Assembly (NCBI RefSeq): GCF_011250565.1
Contig: NZ_JAANMS010000001.1
Span: 62,001 to 126,000 of the forward strand
Length of the DNA stretch: 64,000 nucleotides
From: Nocardioides sp. IC4_145
GTDB lineage: Bacteria > Actinomycetota > Actinomycetes > Propionibacteriales > Nocardioidaceae
Direction of reading: 5' to 3'
Position numbers and translations under genes: made by a program
Notes under the pieces: generated by a model
Seen by the model: the letters and a program-made list of their open reading frames with translations, nothing else
Told to the model about the DNA's origin: nothing
The model's database searches: none
Part shown: one piece after another, positions 1 to 10,060 of the stretch
Layout: each line of letters opens with the position of its first letter
How positions within the stretch are numbered: position 1 is the first letter of the stretch

Positions 1-99
1 GTCCGCCTCGACGTCGACCGCGTCCGCAGCTGGGACCACCGCAAGCTCGGCATGGACCCCCTCGAGCTCGGCGGCTCCACCGCCGAGTTCCTCGACTGA
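1..99 (+). CDS. C-terminal end of an unidentified protein (partial)
   Basis: Only the last 32 residues are inside the window, read in frame 1 and ending in TGA at 97-99. The tail (ending GGSTAEFLD) has consistent G/C third positions, so it is very probably coding. I do not recognise the family from this fragment. It converges on kstR across a 216-bp gap that holds a palindromic repeat. Its position beside kstR makes a role in steroid metabolism possible, but nothing in the fragment shows this. Confidence 0.6.
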   Translation, partial: VRLDVDRVRSWDHRKLGMDPLELGGSTAEFLD

Positions 100-151
100 C
101 CTACCCCAGGCCCTCTCGGCTGTGAGCGGGCCCTGGGCCGCTCGTCCTGTC

Positions 152-272
152 GCTTCATCTAGGTATGCAGGTGAACCGACAGGCGGCGGCTCACCGGCAT
201 ACCTTGATGAAGCGTCACTTCCCTCGGTCAGTTCACACAGGGATGTGATGCTTCGTCTGCATACCTTGATGA
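152..272. repeat. Palindromic repeat family A, composite copy
   Basis: This gene-free stretch contains two nested imperfect palindromes. The outer element runs from TTCATCTAGGTATG (154) to CATACCTTGATGAA (ending 211). A second dyad, with CACTTCCCT on one side and AGGGATGTGA on the other, follows and ends in another TACCTTGATGAA at 272. The same blocks occur as a cleaner 85-bp hairpin at 54485-54569, so this is a dispersed repeat rather than a single-gene regulatory site. The rest of the gap between the partial gene and kstR holds nothing I recognise. Confidence 0.75.
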
Positions 273-315
273 ACCGACGCCCCGGCCGACCCGCGAAGCC
301 AGCCGGGATGAGGCG

Positions 316-918
316 TCAGTCGCGGAGGATGAGGTGGACGGCGCGCTCGATCTGGGCGCCGGTCTCGGCGGCGGTCATCCGGCCGGTGACCCAGCCGACG
401 AGGGCGGCGAGCCAGACGTCGCCGATGATCCGGGTGATGGCGACGTCGTCGTCGGTGGGCTCGGACTGGCCGGGGTGCATGGCGCGGGTGAGCATGGTGC
501 TGAGCAGCATGCCGACCTGGTGGATCTCGGCCTGGACCGAGGCGTCGGCGAACATGAACGCGCGGGTGAGCGCCTCGGTGAGGTGGGGGCTGCTCTGCAG
601 GCCGCGGGTGGTGCCCTTGAGGACGTTGATGACCCGTTCGGAGGCGGTGTCGCCGGGGATCTCGACGTCGCGGCGGGCGGCCTCGGTGCGCTCGAACTCC
701 CGGCCGAGCGCGCTGACGAGCAGGTGGATCTTGGACGGGAAGTAGCGGTAGAGCGTGCCGAGGGCGACGTCGGCCTGGTCGGCGACGGCGCGCATCTGGA
801 CGGCGTCGAAGCCGCCCTTGGAGGCCAGGTCGATCGTGGCGTCGAGGATGCGCTTGCGGCGGTCACGCTGGGCCGCGGACCCGAGGTCCTCCGCGTTGAG
901 GGAGTTGGTCGCGCTCAT
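316..918 (-). CDS. kstR: KstR, TetR-family repressor of steroid catabolism
   Basis: A 200-residue TetR protein with an N-terminal helix-turn-helix (about residues 22-65, including VALGTLYRYFPSK) and a helical ligand-binding domain. From memory the sequence follows mycobacterial KstR closely over its whole length: SEAQRERRKRILDAT-type start, VQMRAVAD, HLLVSALGREF, LTEALTRAFMFADAS and a DVWL motif. KstR represses cholesterol genes and is released by CoA thioesters of early steroid intermediates. The window supports the assignment independently: palindromes matching the published KstR motif lie in front of this gene's divergent neighbour and of every steroid block here. The start is ATG at 918. 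The gene is divergent from the glycosyltransferase operon. Confidence 0.93.
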   Translation of the reverse strand: MSATNSLNAEDLGSAAQRDRRKRILDATIDLASKGGFDAVQMRAVADQADVALGTLYRYFPSKIHLLVSALGREFERTEAARRDVEIPGDTASERVINVLKGTTRGLQSSPHLTEALTRAFMFADASVQAEIHQVGMLLSTMLTRAMHPGQSEPTDDDVAITRIIGDVWLAALVGWVTGRMTAAETGAQIERAVHLILRD

Positions 919-1053
919 CGAAGGTGCCCCTGGGTGCTCGTCGCGGTCATGGCGGCCCGGTGTCCCGCGTCATGTGATCCGATGCGGAACCGGGATGGAT
1001 CCGGACCCGACCGCCGGTATGTGGCACTAGGCTAGCCCCACGTGGTCCATGAT

Positions 1054-1067
1054 AGGAACACGTTCCA
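1054..1067. promoter_or_regulatory. KstR box between kstR and the glycosyltransferase operon
   Basis: AGGAACACGTTCCA is a perfect 12-bp palindrome (GGAACACGTTCC) and matches TnnAACnnGTTnnA at all but the first base. It lies between the divergent kstR and glycosyltransferase genes, so it could give both autoregulation and control of the operon to its right. Confidence 0.75.
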
Positions 1068-1146
1068 GTTCGTCCGGCCCGGCGTGTCAAGCATCCGGAG
1101 TGTGTCCGGATGTCGGCAACGGCACAGTCGAGAAAGGTCGTGACGC

Positions 1147-2430
1147 GTGCGGATCGCGATGCTGTCCTACCGGAGCGCACCCCACACCGGGGGTCAGGGC
1201 ATCTACCTCCGTCACCTCACGCGGGAGCTGGCCAACCTCGGCCACGAGGTCGAGGTGTTCTCGGGCCAGCCCTACCCCGAGCTCGACCACCCCGGGGTCA
1301 AGCTGACGAAGGTCCCGAGCCTGGACCTCTACCGGCAGCCCGACCCGTTCCGCGTGCCCAAGCTGCGCGAGTTCCGCGACCGCATCGACGTCGAGGAGTT
1401 CCTCACGATGTGCGCGGCCGGCTTCCCCGAGCCGAAGACGTTCAGCTCGCGCGTCGCCCGGGTGCTGCGCGACCGGGTCGAGGACTTCGACATCGTCCAC
1501 GACAACCAGGTCCTCGGCTACGGCATGCTCGAGATCGAGAAGATGGGGCTGCCGCTCATCACGACGCTGCACCACCCGATCACCTTCGACCGGCGCATCG
1601 ACATCAGCCAGACGAAGAACCCGTGGCGCAAGTTCACGCTGTGGCGCTGGTACGGCTTCCTGCGGATGCAGGCCAAGGTCGCCCGTGCCGCGCGCAAGAT
1701 CCTGACCCCCTCGGAGGCGTCCAAGCGCGACATCGCCAAGGACTTCGGCGTCGACCCGGCACGGATGCAGGTGATCCTGCTGGGGGTCGAGGACCTCTTC
1801 AAGCCGCCGACCAGGCCGCGCGTGCCGGGCCGGATCCTGGCCATGGCCAGCGCCGACGCCCCGATGAAGGGCATCGCGACGCTGCTGGAGGCCTTCGCCA
1901 AGCTCCGCACCGAGCGCGACGTCGAGCTGGTGTTGATCACCAAGCCCCGCCCCGGCGGCACGACCGAGCGGCTCATCGAGAAGCTCTCGATCGGCCACTG
2001 CGTGCGGTTCGTGAGCGGGGTGACCGACGAGGAGCTCGTCGACCTGATGGGGTCGGCCGAGGTCGCGTGCGTGCCGTCGTTGTACGAGGGCTTCTCGCTG
2101 CCCACCGCGGAGCTGATGGCCTGCGCCACCCCGCTGGTGGTCTCCCGCGCGGGCGCGATCCCCGAGGTGACCGGCCCCGACGGCGAGGCCGCCGACCTCG
2201 TCACCCCCGGTGACGTGGGCGAGCTGACCCAGGCGCTCGGCGCGCTGCTCGACGACCCCGAGCGTCGCGCCCGGATGGGTGCCGCGGGACGCAGGCGCGT
2301 CGAGGAGATGTTCAGCTGGCGTGCCGTGGCGGTCAAGGTCGCCGCGGCGTACGAGGAAGTGATCGAGGACCACCGCCGCGAGCGCGGCGCGGGTCCCGCC
2401 GACGAGAGGAACAACCGTGCTCACCGTTGA
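1147..2430 (+). CDS. GT-B glycosyltransferase, family 4 type
   Basis: A 427-residue retaining glycosyltransferase of the GT4 fold. The N-terminal Rossmann domain opens with MRIAMLSYRSAPHTGGQGIY, where the glycine-rich turn binds the acceptor or phosphate. The C-terminal domain carries the typical EGFSLPTAELMACATPLVVS nucleotide-sugar segment (about residues 317-336), in which the first E of EGFSLP and the E of AE contact the donor. The start is GTG at 1147 behind GAGAAAGG. It overlaps the methyltransferase by 14 bp and belongs to a three-gene operon behind a KstR box. The sugar and acceptor are unknown; a glycolipid or sterol-derived acceptor is only a guess from context. Confidence 0.85.
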   Translation: MRIAMLSYRSAPHTGGQGIYLRHLTRELANLGHEVEVFSGQPYPELDHPGVKLTKVPSLDLYRQPDPFRVPKLREFRDRIDVEEFLTMCAAGFPEPKTFSSRVARVLRDRVEDFDIVHDNQVLGYGMLEIEKMGLPLITTLHHPITFDRRIDISQTKNPWRKFTLWRWYGFLRMQAKVARAARKILTPSEASKRDIAKDFGVDPARMQVILLGVEDLFKPPTRPRVPGRILAMASADAPMKGIATLLEAFAKLRTERDVELVLITKPRPGGTTERLIEKLSIGHCVRFVSGVTDEELVDLMGSAEVACVPSLYEGFSLPTAELMACATPLVVSRAGAIPEVTGPDGEAADLVTPGDVGELTQALGALLDDPERRARMGAAGRRRVEEMFSWRAVAVKVAAAYEEVIEDHRRERGAGPADERNNRAHR

Positions 2431-3185
2431 CTTCGACCGCCTGGGCCTGCGTCCGGGCGACCGCGTCCTGGACATGGGCTGCGGAGCCGGCCGGCACGCG
2501 TTCGAGATGTACCGCCGCGGTGGCGACGTCGTCGCCTTCGACATGGACGCCGACGAGCTGGCCAAGGTGCGCGAGCTGTTCGTCGCCATGAAGGAGGCCG
2601 GCGAGGTCCCCGAGGGCGCCGAGGCCGACGTCAAGGAGGGCGACGCGCTGCAGCTGCCCTTCGCCGACGGCGAGTTCGACCGGATCGTGGCCGCCGAGGT
2701 GCTCGAGCACATCTGGGCCGACGTCGACGCGATCAAGGAGCTGGTGCGGGTGCTGCGCCCCGGCGGCACGCTCGCGATCTCGGTGCCGCGCTGGCTGCCG
2801 GAGGTCGTCAACTGGAAGCTCTCCGACGAGTACCACAACGCCGAGGGCGGCCACATCCGCATCTACACCGACCACGAGCTGATCGACAAGGTCACGAAGG
2901 CGGGCCGGCCCAACGACGGCGAGCCCGGGGACGCGATGGTCTTCGAGGGCAAGGACTACGCCCACGGTCTCCACGCGCCGTACTGGTGGATCAAGTGCGC
3001 GGTCGGCGTCAACAACGACGACCACCCGCTCGCGAAGGCGTACCACAAGCTCCTGGTCTGGGAGATCATGAAGCAGCCGACCGCGCTCAAGGTCGCGGGC
3101 AAGGTGCTCGACCCGCTCATCGGCAAGAGCATGGTGCTGTACTTCCGCAAGCCCCAGACCGCCGACGCGCGTGCTGCCGGTGCCG

Positions 3186-3193
<8 letters not shown>
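2417..3193 (+). CDS. Class I SAM-dependent methyltransferase
   Basis: 258 residues with the Rossmann SAM-binding motif I at VLDMGCGAGRHAFEMYRRG (about residues 18-36), motif II acidic residue in AFDMDADEL, a GDALQLPF post-motif and the EVLEHI segment typical of UbiE/Methyltransf_11 proteins. It starts at GTG 2417 inside the 3' end of the glycosyltransferase gene and overlaps the next gene by 8 bp, so the three are probably translationally coupled. The partner genes suggest it methylates the same glycosylated product, but no substrate can be read from the sequence. Confidence 0.85.
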
Positions 3194-4922
<1,729 letters not shown>

Positions 4923-4932
4923 CTAGTAGGGT

Positions 4933-4946
4933 TGGAACACGTTCTA
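4933..4946. promoter_or_regulatory. KstR box in front of fadE34
   Basis: TGGAACACGTTCTA matches all fixed positions of TnnAACnnGTTnnA. It lies 41 bp upstream of the FadE34 start and 20 bp upstream of the divergent methyltransferase start. The right end overlaps TAGTTC, a possible -10 element for the rightward promoter. Confidence 0.85.
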
Positions 4947-4987
4947 GTTCTCGCCTGAGGGCTGGGCAGCCTGGAAGGACGCCTCCC

Positions 4988-7069
4988 ATGTCGATCGGGA
5001 TCTCCGACGAGCACGTCGAGCTGGCCGAGAGCCTGCGCAAGTGGGCCGCGAGCCTCGACGGACCGGCCGTGGTCCGGGCCGCGGAGGGCGCGGCGGCCGA
5101 GGCGTTCGCCGCGACCTGGCGGTCCGTCACAGAGATGGGCGTGGCGACCATCGGGCTGCCCGAGGCGGCCGGCGGCGGCGGCGGGTCGGTGCTCGACCAG
5201 GCGGTCGCGCTCGAGGCGTGCGCCCGCGAGATGGTGCCCGGTCCGCTGCTCGGGCCGGTCGTCGCCGCGGCGCTGCTGGCCGACACCGAGGTCGCCCCGG
5301 CACTCGGCGAGGGGGGCGTCGTGGCCGTGGCGCTCTCGGACCTGGTCTGGGACGTCCCGTCGGCCACGCACGTGCTGGTCGAGCTCGAGGGGGACGCGGA
5401 CGGCGGCTGGCGCGTGCTGCCCGTCGAGGCCGTCACCGTGGCTCCGAGCACGGGACTCGACCTGAGCCGGCGCTACGGCACGGTCTCGGTCGACGACCCG
5501 ACCGCCGGTGTCGCCGTGCCGGGACTGACCCGCGACCTGCTGCACCGCACGGTGGTGACGTACGCCGCCGCGGAGGCCGCGGGCCTCGCGCGGTGGTGCC
5601 TGGACACCGCGGTGGAGTACGCCAAGGTCCGCGAGCAGTTCGGCCAGAAGATCGGTGCCTTCCAGGCGGTCAAGCACCTCTGCGCGCAGATGCTGGAGAC
5701 CGCGGAGGCCGTCACCAGCGCCGCGTGGGACGTCGCCTCCGCGGCCGTCGGGCCCGACGACGAGCAGTGGGCGTTCGCGGCCGACGTCGCCGCCGTGACC
5801 TGCTTCGACGGCGCGCTCGAGGTCGCCAAGACCTGCATCCAGGTGCTCGGCGGGATCGGCTTCACCTTCGAGCACGACGCGCACCTCTACCTGCGCCGGG
5901 CGGTCGCCCTGCGCAGCCTGGTCGGCAGCACCGACGAGGCGGCCCGACGGCTCGCCGCCCGCGCGGTCGCCGGCACCCGGCGGCGGCTCGCGGTCGACCT
6001 CGAGGGGCGCGACGCGGCGGTGCGCGACGAGGTGCGGGCGACGGTCGAGTCGATCGCCGCCCGGCCGGAGGAGGAGCGGCGGGCCGGCCTCGTGGACACC
6101 GGCTACCTCATGCCGCACTGGCCGGCGCCGTACGGCATCGGGGCGGACGCCGTGACGCAGATCGTGATCGACACCGAGCTCGCGCGGGCCGGCGTGACCC
6201 GGCCGGACATCGTCATCGCCGGGTGGGCGCTGCCGACGATCCTCGAGCACGGCACCGACGCCCAGCGCGAGCGGTTCGTGGAGCCGTCGCTGCGCGGTGA
6301 CCTGGTCTGGTGCCAGCTCTTCTCCGAGCCCGGCTCCGGGTCCGACCTGGCGTCACTGCGCACCCGCGCCGAGAAGGTCGACGGCGGCTGGCGGCTCACC
6401 GGCCAGAAGGTCTGGACGTCGATGGCTGAGCGCGCCGACTGGGGCATCTGCCTGGCGCGCACCGACCCCGACGCCCCGCAGCACAAGGGGATCTCCTACT
6501 TCCTCGTCGACATGCGCTCCGCGGGCATCGACGTGCGGCCGCTGCGCGAGATCACCGGGGAGGCGCTCTTCAACGAGGTCTTCCTCGACGACGTGTTCGT
6601 GCCCGACGACATGATGGTCGCCGGCCCGGGGGACGGGTGGCGACTGGCTCGCACGACGCTGGCCAACGAGCGGGTCGCCATGGCCAGCAGCCGCCTGTCG
6701 AAGAGCACCGAGCGTGCCGTCGAGCTCGCCGCCGGTGGGCTCTCGGTGGCGCAGGAGGTGCGGGTCGGCCAGGCGGTCGCCCTGTCGACCGTGTGCTCGC
6801 TGCTCGGCGTCCGGTCGACCCTGCGGTCACTGGCCGGGCAGGGGCCCGGGCCCGAGTCGAGCGTCGCCAAGCTGCTCGGCGTCCGCAACCGCCAGGACGG
6901 CTCGGAGCTTGTGGTCGCGCTGCACGGCGACCGCGCGCTGACCGACGCAGATGACGTCCGCGCCGACGTCTGGGAGATGCTCAACACCCGGTGCCTCTCC
7001 ATCGCCGGCGGCACCACCCAGGTGCTCCGGAACGTCGCCGGGGAGCGCATCCTCGGGCTGCCGCGCTGA
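4988..7069 (+). CDS. fadE34: FadE34-type fused acyl-CoA dehydrogenase (ChsE3-like)
   Basis: 693 residues comprising two acyl-CoA dehydrogenase folds in one chain, residues about 1-330 and 340-693. Mycobacterial FadE34 has the same layout at 711 residues. Shared landmarks recalled from FadE34 include VEYAKVREQFGQKIGAFQAVKH in pieces, GYLMPHW, WCQLFSEPGSGSDLASL (FAD site of the second half), GQKVWTS and the AGGTTQVLRN tail. The family oxidises steroid acyl-CoAs with a C5 side chain (C24 stage) in cholesterol degradation. It is next to kstR, as in mycobacteria, and behind a KstR box. ATG at 4988 is preceded by GGAAGGACG. Confidence 0.88.
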   Translation: MSIGISDEHVELAESLRKWAASLDGPAVVRAAEGAAAEAFAATWRSVTEMGVATIGLPEAAGGGGGSVLDQAVALEACAREMVPGPLLGPVVAAALLADTEVAPALGEGGVVAVALSDLVWDVPSATHVLVELEGDADGGWRVLPVEAVTVAPSTGLDLSRRYGTVSVDDPTAGVAVPGLTRDLLHRTVVTYAAAEAAGLARWCLDTAVEYAKVREQFGQKIGAFQAVKHLCAQMLETAEAVTSAAWDVASAAVGPDDEQWAFAADVAAVTCFDGALEVAKTCIQVLGGIGFTFEHDAHLYLRRAVALRSLVGSTDEAARRLAARAVAGTRRRLAVDLEGRDAAVRDEVRATVESIAARPEEERRAGLVDTGYLMPHWPAPYGIGADAVTQIVIDTELARAGVTRPDIVIAGWALPTILEHGTDAQRERFVEPSLRGDLVWCQLFSEPGSGSDLASLRTRAEKVDGGWRLTGQKVWTSMAERADWGICLARTDPDAPQHKGISYFLVDMRSAGIDVRPLREITGEALFNEVFLDDVFVPDDMMVAGPGDGWRLARTTLANERVAMASSRLSKSTERAVELAAGGLSVAQEVRVGQAVALSTVCSLLGVRSTLRSLAGQGPGPESSVAKLLGVRNRQDGSELVVALHGDRALTDADDVRADVWEMLNTRCLSIAGGTTQVLRNVAGERILGLPR

Positions 7070-7176
7070 GCCGGTGACGGGGCCGTGACGGCCGTTCCTG
7101 CGACGGTCGTCAATGCAGGTCAGGACGGGTTTTCGCGCGATTCTGCGGTAGGCCCGCGGACCCGTACGATTCGCCG

Positions 7177-8316
7177 GTGCTCGACGCCTCCATCCTCGCC
7201 TACTTCGCCGACGACACCACCCGCACGTACCAGCTCGTGCAGTGGCTGCCGGTGCTCGAGCAGCTCGCCGAGCAGCAGCACGTCGGCGTCGTCGCGCGCG
7301 ACCCCGAGGCGGCCGCGCTGCTGCGCACGCGGACCTCGCTGCCGGTGGTCCTGGCCGAGTCGTTCCCCGAGCTGACCGAGCTGTACGCCGTGGTCGACCC
7401 GAAGGTCGTCCTCTACGTGAACAACTCGATGCTGAACTTCCAGTCGCTGCTCCACGGCCGGGCGCTGCACGTGCACGTCAACCACGGCGAGAGCGACAAG
7501 CAGAGCATGGCCAGCAACAATGCGAAGGCCTACGACCGCGTCTTCGTCGCCGGCGAGGCCGCCGTGCAGCGCCACGTGGCCGGGCTGCTCGAGCTCGACA
7601 CCCGACGGCTCGTCCGGGTCGGCCGCCCGCAGCTGGACCTGCAGCGCGAGCCGCTGCTGGAGCCGAGCAGCCGTCGCACGGTCCTCTACGCGCCGACGTG
7701 GGAGGGCGACGCGGAGTACAACGACTACACCTCCGTCGACACCATCGGCGCCGACGTCGTGCGCGCGGTGCTGGCCGTGCCCGGCGTGCGCCTCGTCTAC
7801 AAGCCGCACCCCAAGGTCGTCACCAGCGAGACGCCGGCCGTCCGCGACGGGCACCGCGTGATCCTGGCGCTCCTCGACAAGGCGGCCCGGCGCGACCCGG
7901 AGGCCGGCCACGTCGCCGTGCTTGCCGGCGACATCCTCGCGCTCATGCCCGACTGCGACGCGATGGTCACCGACGTCTCCTCGGTCGGGCTGGACTGGCT
8001 CTACCTGCGCACCGAGCGGCCGATCTTCATCACCGACCGCCACCACGACGCCGAGCGGCTGCGCCAGGAGGTCCCGGTAAGCCGCTGCGCCGACGTCATC
8101 GACTCCGTCGACGTCTCCGCGCTCAGCGAGCTGGTCGCCGCGCGGCTCGACCACGACGAGCACCACCTCGCCCGGGTGGCCATGCGGCACCACTACTTCG
8201 ACGACCTCCAGGTCGGCGACAGCACCCTCCGCTTCCTCGACGCCGTCGCCGAGCTCGCCGCCCGTCGTGACCACCTCCTCGGCGAGACGGCCGTCGACAC
8301 CGCCATCACCGCCTGA
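7177..8316 (+). CDS. CDP-glycerol/polyol-phosphate glycerophosphotransferase family protein
   Basis: 379 residues resembling TagB/TagF-type transferases that build teichoic-acid-like polymers from CDP-activated polyols at the inner face of the membrane. Visible family marks are HVNHGESDKQS (about residue 100), RTVLYAPTWEG (about 167), LVYKPHPK (about 208) and the MVTDVSSVGLDWLY segment (about 265), which form the donor site. The start is GTG 7177. It stands alone, followed by a repeat cluster. The polymer it serves cannot be told from here. Confidence 0.8.
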   Translation: MLDASILAYFADDTTRTYQLVQWLPVLEQLAEQQHVGVVARDPEAAALLRTRTSLPVVLAESFPELTELYAVVDPKVVLYVNNSMLNFQSLLHGRALHVHVNHGESDKQSMASNNAKAYDRVFVAGEAAVQRHVAGLLELDTRRLVRVGRPQLDLQREPLLEPSSRRTVLYAPTWEGDAEYNDYTSVDTIGADVVRAVLAVPGVRLVYKPHPKVVTSETPAVRDGHRVILALLDKAARRDPEAGHVAVLAGDILALMPDCDAMVTDVSSVGLDWLYLRTERPIFITDRHHDAERLRQEVPVSRCADVIDSVDVSALSELVAARLDHDEHHLARVAMRHHYFDDLQVGDSTLRFLDAVAELAARRDHLLGETAVDTAITA

Positions 8317-8328
8317 GCCTGCCCTCGT

Positions 8329-8690
8329 TGGTCGAGCACGGAGGCGCCCCTGACCCGCTGGTCGAGCAGGGAGGCGCCCCAGCGCCGACACCCGCTGGTT
8401 GAGCAGGGAGGCGCCCCAGCGCCGACCGTGTCGAAACCCGGTGAGGGGCGCAGGGCCGCAACCACGGTCACCGGGTTTCGACACGGCTCGCTAGCGCTCG
8501 CCTGCTCGACCAGCGGACGCGGCGGTGTCTCCCGCTGGTTGAGCAGGGAGGCGCCCCAGCGCCGACCGTGTCGAAACCCGGTGAGGGGCGCAGGGCCGCG
8601 ACCACGGTCACCGGGTTTCGACACGGCTCGCTGGCGCTCGCCTGCTCAACCAGCGGGGGCTCGCTGGCGCTCACCTGCTCGACCAGCGGG
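8329..8690. repeat. Cluster of large inverted repeats (family C)
   Basis: Two near-identical 125-bp palindromic units at 8392-8516 and 8532-8656 (140-bp period). Each begins with CCGCTGGTTGAGCAGGGAGG and contains GTGTCGAAACCCGGTGA. After a short loop comes the complement (TCACCGGGTTTCGACAC) and then CTCGACCAGCGG or CTCAACCAGCGG. Partial copies of the arms flank them at about 8329, 8357 and 8657. This fills the whole 390-bp gap between the flanking genes. From experience this kind of repeat is widespread in Nocardioides-type genomes. Confidence 0.85.
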
Positions 8691-8706
8691 CAGCGGAGGT
8701 GAAGGG

Positions 8707-9951
8707 TCAGCCGGCGAGGCGGCCCTGCTCGCGGCGGTACTGGTTCCAGTGCCAGTGCAGGAAGCGGTCGATGGCGCGGACGATGTGGGAGCTGCGGATC
8801 GAGGGGAAGACGTCGAAGGCGTGCTGGGCGCCCGGCAGCTCGGTGTACACGACCGTCCGCTTCGAGACCTGCCGCAGCTTCTCGACGAACGACCGCGCCT
8901 GGCTGACGGGGACGAGCGTGTCGTACGCGCCGTGGACGACGAAGAAGTCCGGGGCGTCGGGGGTGATCCGCAGGATCGGGGAGGCGTCCTCGAACGCCTC
9001 GGGGTCCTCCGACCACCGCTTCTTGAGCACGCGCGGGGCGAGGAAGAGGTCGCGCAGCTGCTCGGCGGCGCGGGTGCCGGTCGAGCCGGCGAAGTCGTAG
9101 ACGCCGTAGTGCGGCACGGCGACCTGGACGGAGGTGTCGGCGTCCTCGAAGCCGGGCTGGTACGCCGGGTCGCCGGGGGTGAGGGCGGCGAGCGCGACGA
9201 GGTGGCCGCCCGCCGAGCCGCCGGTGATCGCGATGTACTCCGGGTCGCCGCCGTGCTCGGCGATGTTGGCCTTGGTCCAGGCGATCGCCTTCTTGACGTC
9301 GACGACGTGGGCGGGCCAGTCCGAGCGCGGCGAGAGCCGGTAGTTGATGGCGACGCAGACCCAGCCCTTCGCGGCTAGGTGCTGCATGAGCGGGATGCCC
9401 TGCTGGTCCTTGTTGCCGATGGTCCAGCCGCCGCCGTGGACCTGCAGCAGGACCGGCGCGCCGCCGTCGGGGACGCCGTCGGCGGGGGAGTAGACGTCGA
9501 GGAGGCCGCGCTTGCCGATGGCGGGGTCGTAGGCGATGTCCTTCTCGACGCGGACGCGCGCGTCCCGCATCCGGAACGGGTTGACCAGCCGGCGCCACGG
9601 CACCGCGAGGTCGGCCGGGGTCGGCTTGGCGTCGAGCTGCTCGAGGTAGTCGGCGCCGAGCGCCTCGACGAGGCTCTCCTCGGCCCGGTGCTGCACCTGG
9701 CGCGCCTGGGCGACGAGGCAGGTCAGTCCTGCGGCGCTGGCGGCGGCGAGGGCGAGCCCGCGGGCGTCGCGCCTGGGCCCGCGCACGTGCGCCGCGGCGT
9801 CGGCCACGGTCAGCGCCAGCACGTGCGGCGCGAGCTCGCCGACGAGCCAGCCCGCCATGAAGGCGGGGATGCCGGGGCGGAAGCCCGGGAGCGGCCGGAG
9901 GGCGTTCGCGGTGAGCGCGGCGGTCACGACCTGGCGTCGGAGGAACGACAT
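8707..9951 (-). CDS. Alpha/beta-hydrolase esterase, LipC-like
   Basis: A 414-residue carboxylesterase of the hormone-sensitive-lipase type. It has the oxyanion-hole motif VHGGGW (about residue 177), the nucleophile motif GGSAGGH (about 252), an acid in GAYDTLVP and the catalytic His in GAQHAF. The N-terminal 100 residues are hydrophobic and may be membrane-associated. ATG 9951 is chosen over an upstream in-frame start. It is divergent from a wax-ester synthase gene with a KstR box between them; from memory, mycobacterial lipC (Rv0220) and a WS/DGAT (Rv0221) are also neighbours. It probably hydrolyses acyl esters, perhaps steryl or wax esters. Confidence 0.8.
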   Translation of the reverse strand: MSFLRRQVVTAALTANALRPLPGFRPGIPAFMAGWLVGELAPHVLALTVADAAAHVRGPRRDARGLALAAASAAGLTCLVAQARQVQHRAEESLVEALGADYLEQLDAKPTPADLAVPWRRLVNPFRMRDARVRVEKDIAYDPAIGKRGLLDVYSPADGVPDGGAPVLLQVHGGGWTIGNKDQQGIPLMQHLAAKGWVCVAINYRLSPRSDWPAHVVDVKKAIAWTKANIAEHGGDPEYIAITGGSAGGHLVALAALTPGDPAYQPGFEDADTSVQVAVPHYGVYDFAGSTGTRAAEQLRDLFLAPRVLKKRWSEDPEAFEDASPILRITPDAPDFFVVHGAYDTLVPVSQARSFVEKLRQVSKRTVVYTELPGAQHAFDVFPSIRSSHIVRAIDRFLHWHWNQYRREQGRLAG

Positions 9952-10030
9952 GCGGACGAGGGTAGTCCGGAGCTGACGCGCGTCATCGGCACGCCCGCGT
10001 GACGTCGTACGGTCCTGGACGTTACGGAAG

Positions 10031-10044
10031 TGGAACACGTTCTA
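10031..10044. promoter_or_regulatory. KstR box between the esterase and WS/DGAT
   Basis: TGGAACACGTTCTA, identical to the fadE34 box, ends 16 bp before the GTG of the wax-ester synthase and lies 79 bp upstream of the divergent esterase. The short spacing to GTG means bound KstR would block the rightward promoter or early elongation. Confidence 0.85.
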
Positions 10045-10060
10045 CGCCGAGGGAGTTGCT

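Noticed and set aside
1087..2862. 591-codon minus-strand frame opposite the glycosyltransferase
   Set aside because: Low-complexity antisense shadow; the glycosyltransferase and methyltransferase on the plus strand have motifs and ribosome-binding sites.
8329..8690. Direct repeats that could suggest a CRISPR array
   Set aside because: Units are 125 bp, palindromic throughout and have no unique 30-40-bp spacers; no cas genes are nearby.
8707..8720. Idea that the palindromes at 8392-8656 are an origin or attachment site
   Set aside because: No integrase, replication gene or tRNA lies near, and the same type of repeat is common in this lineage.
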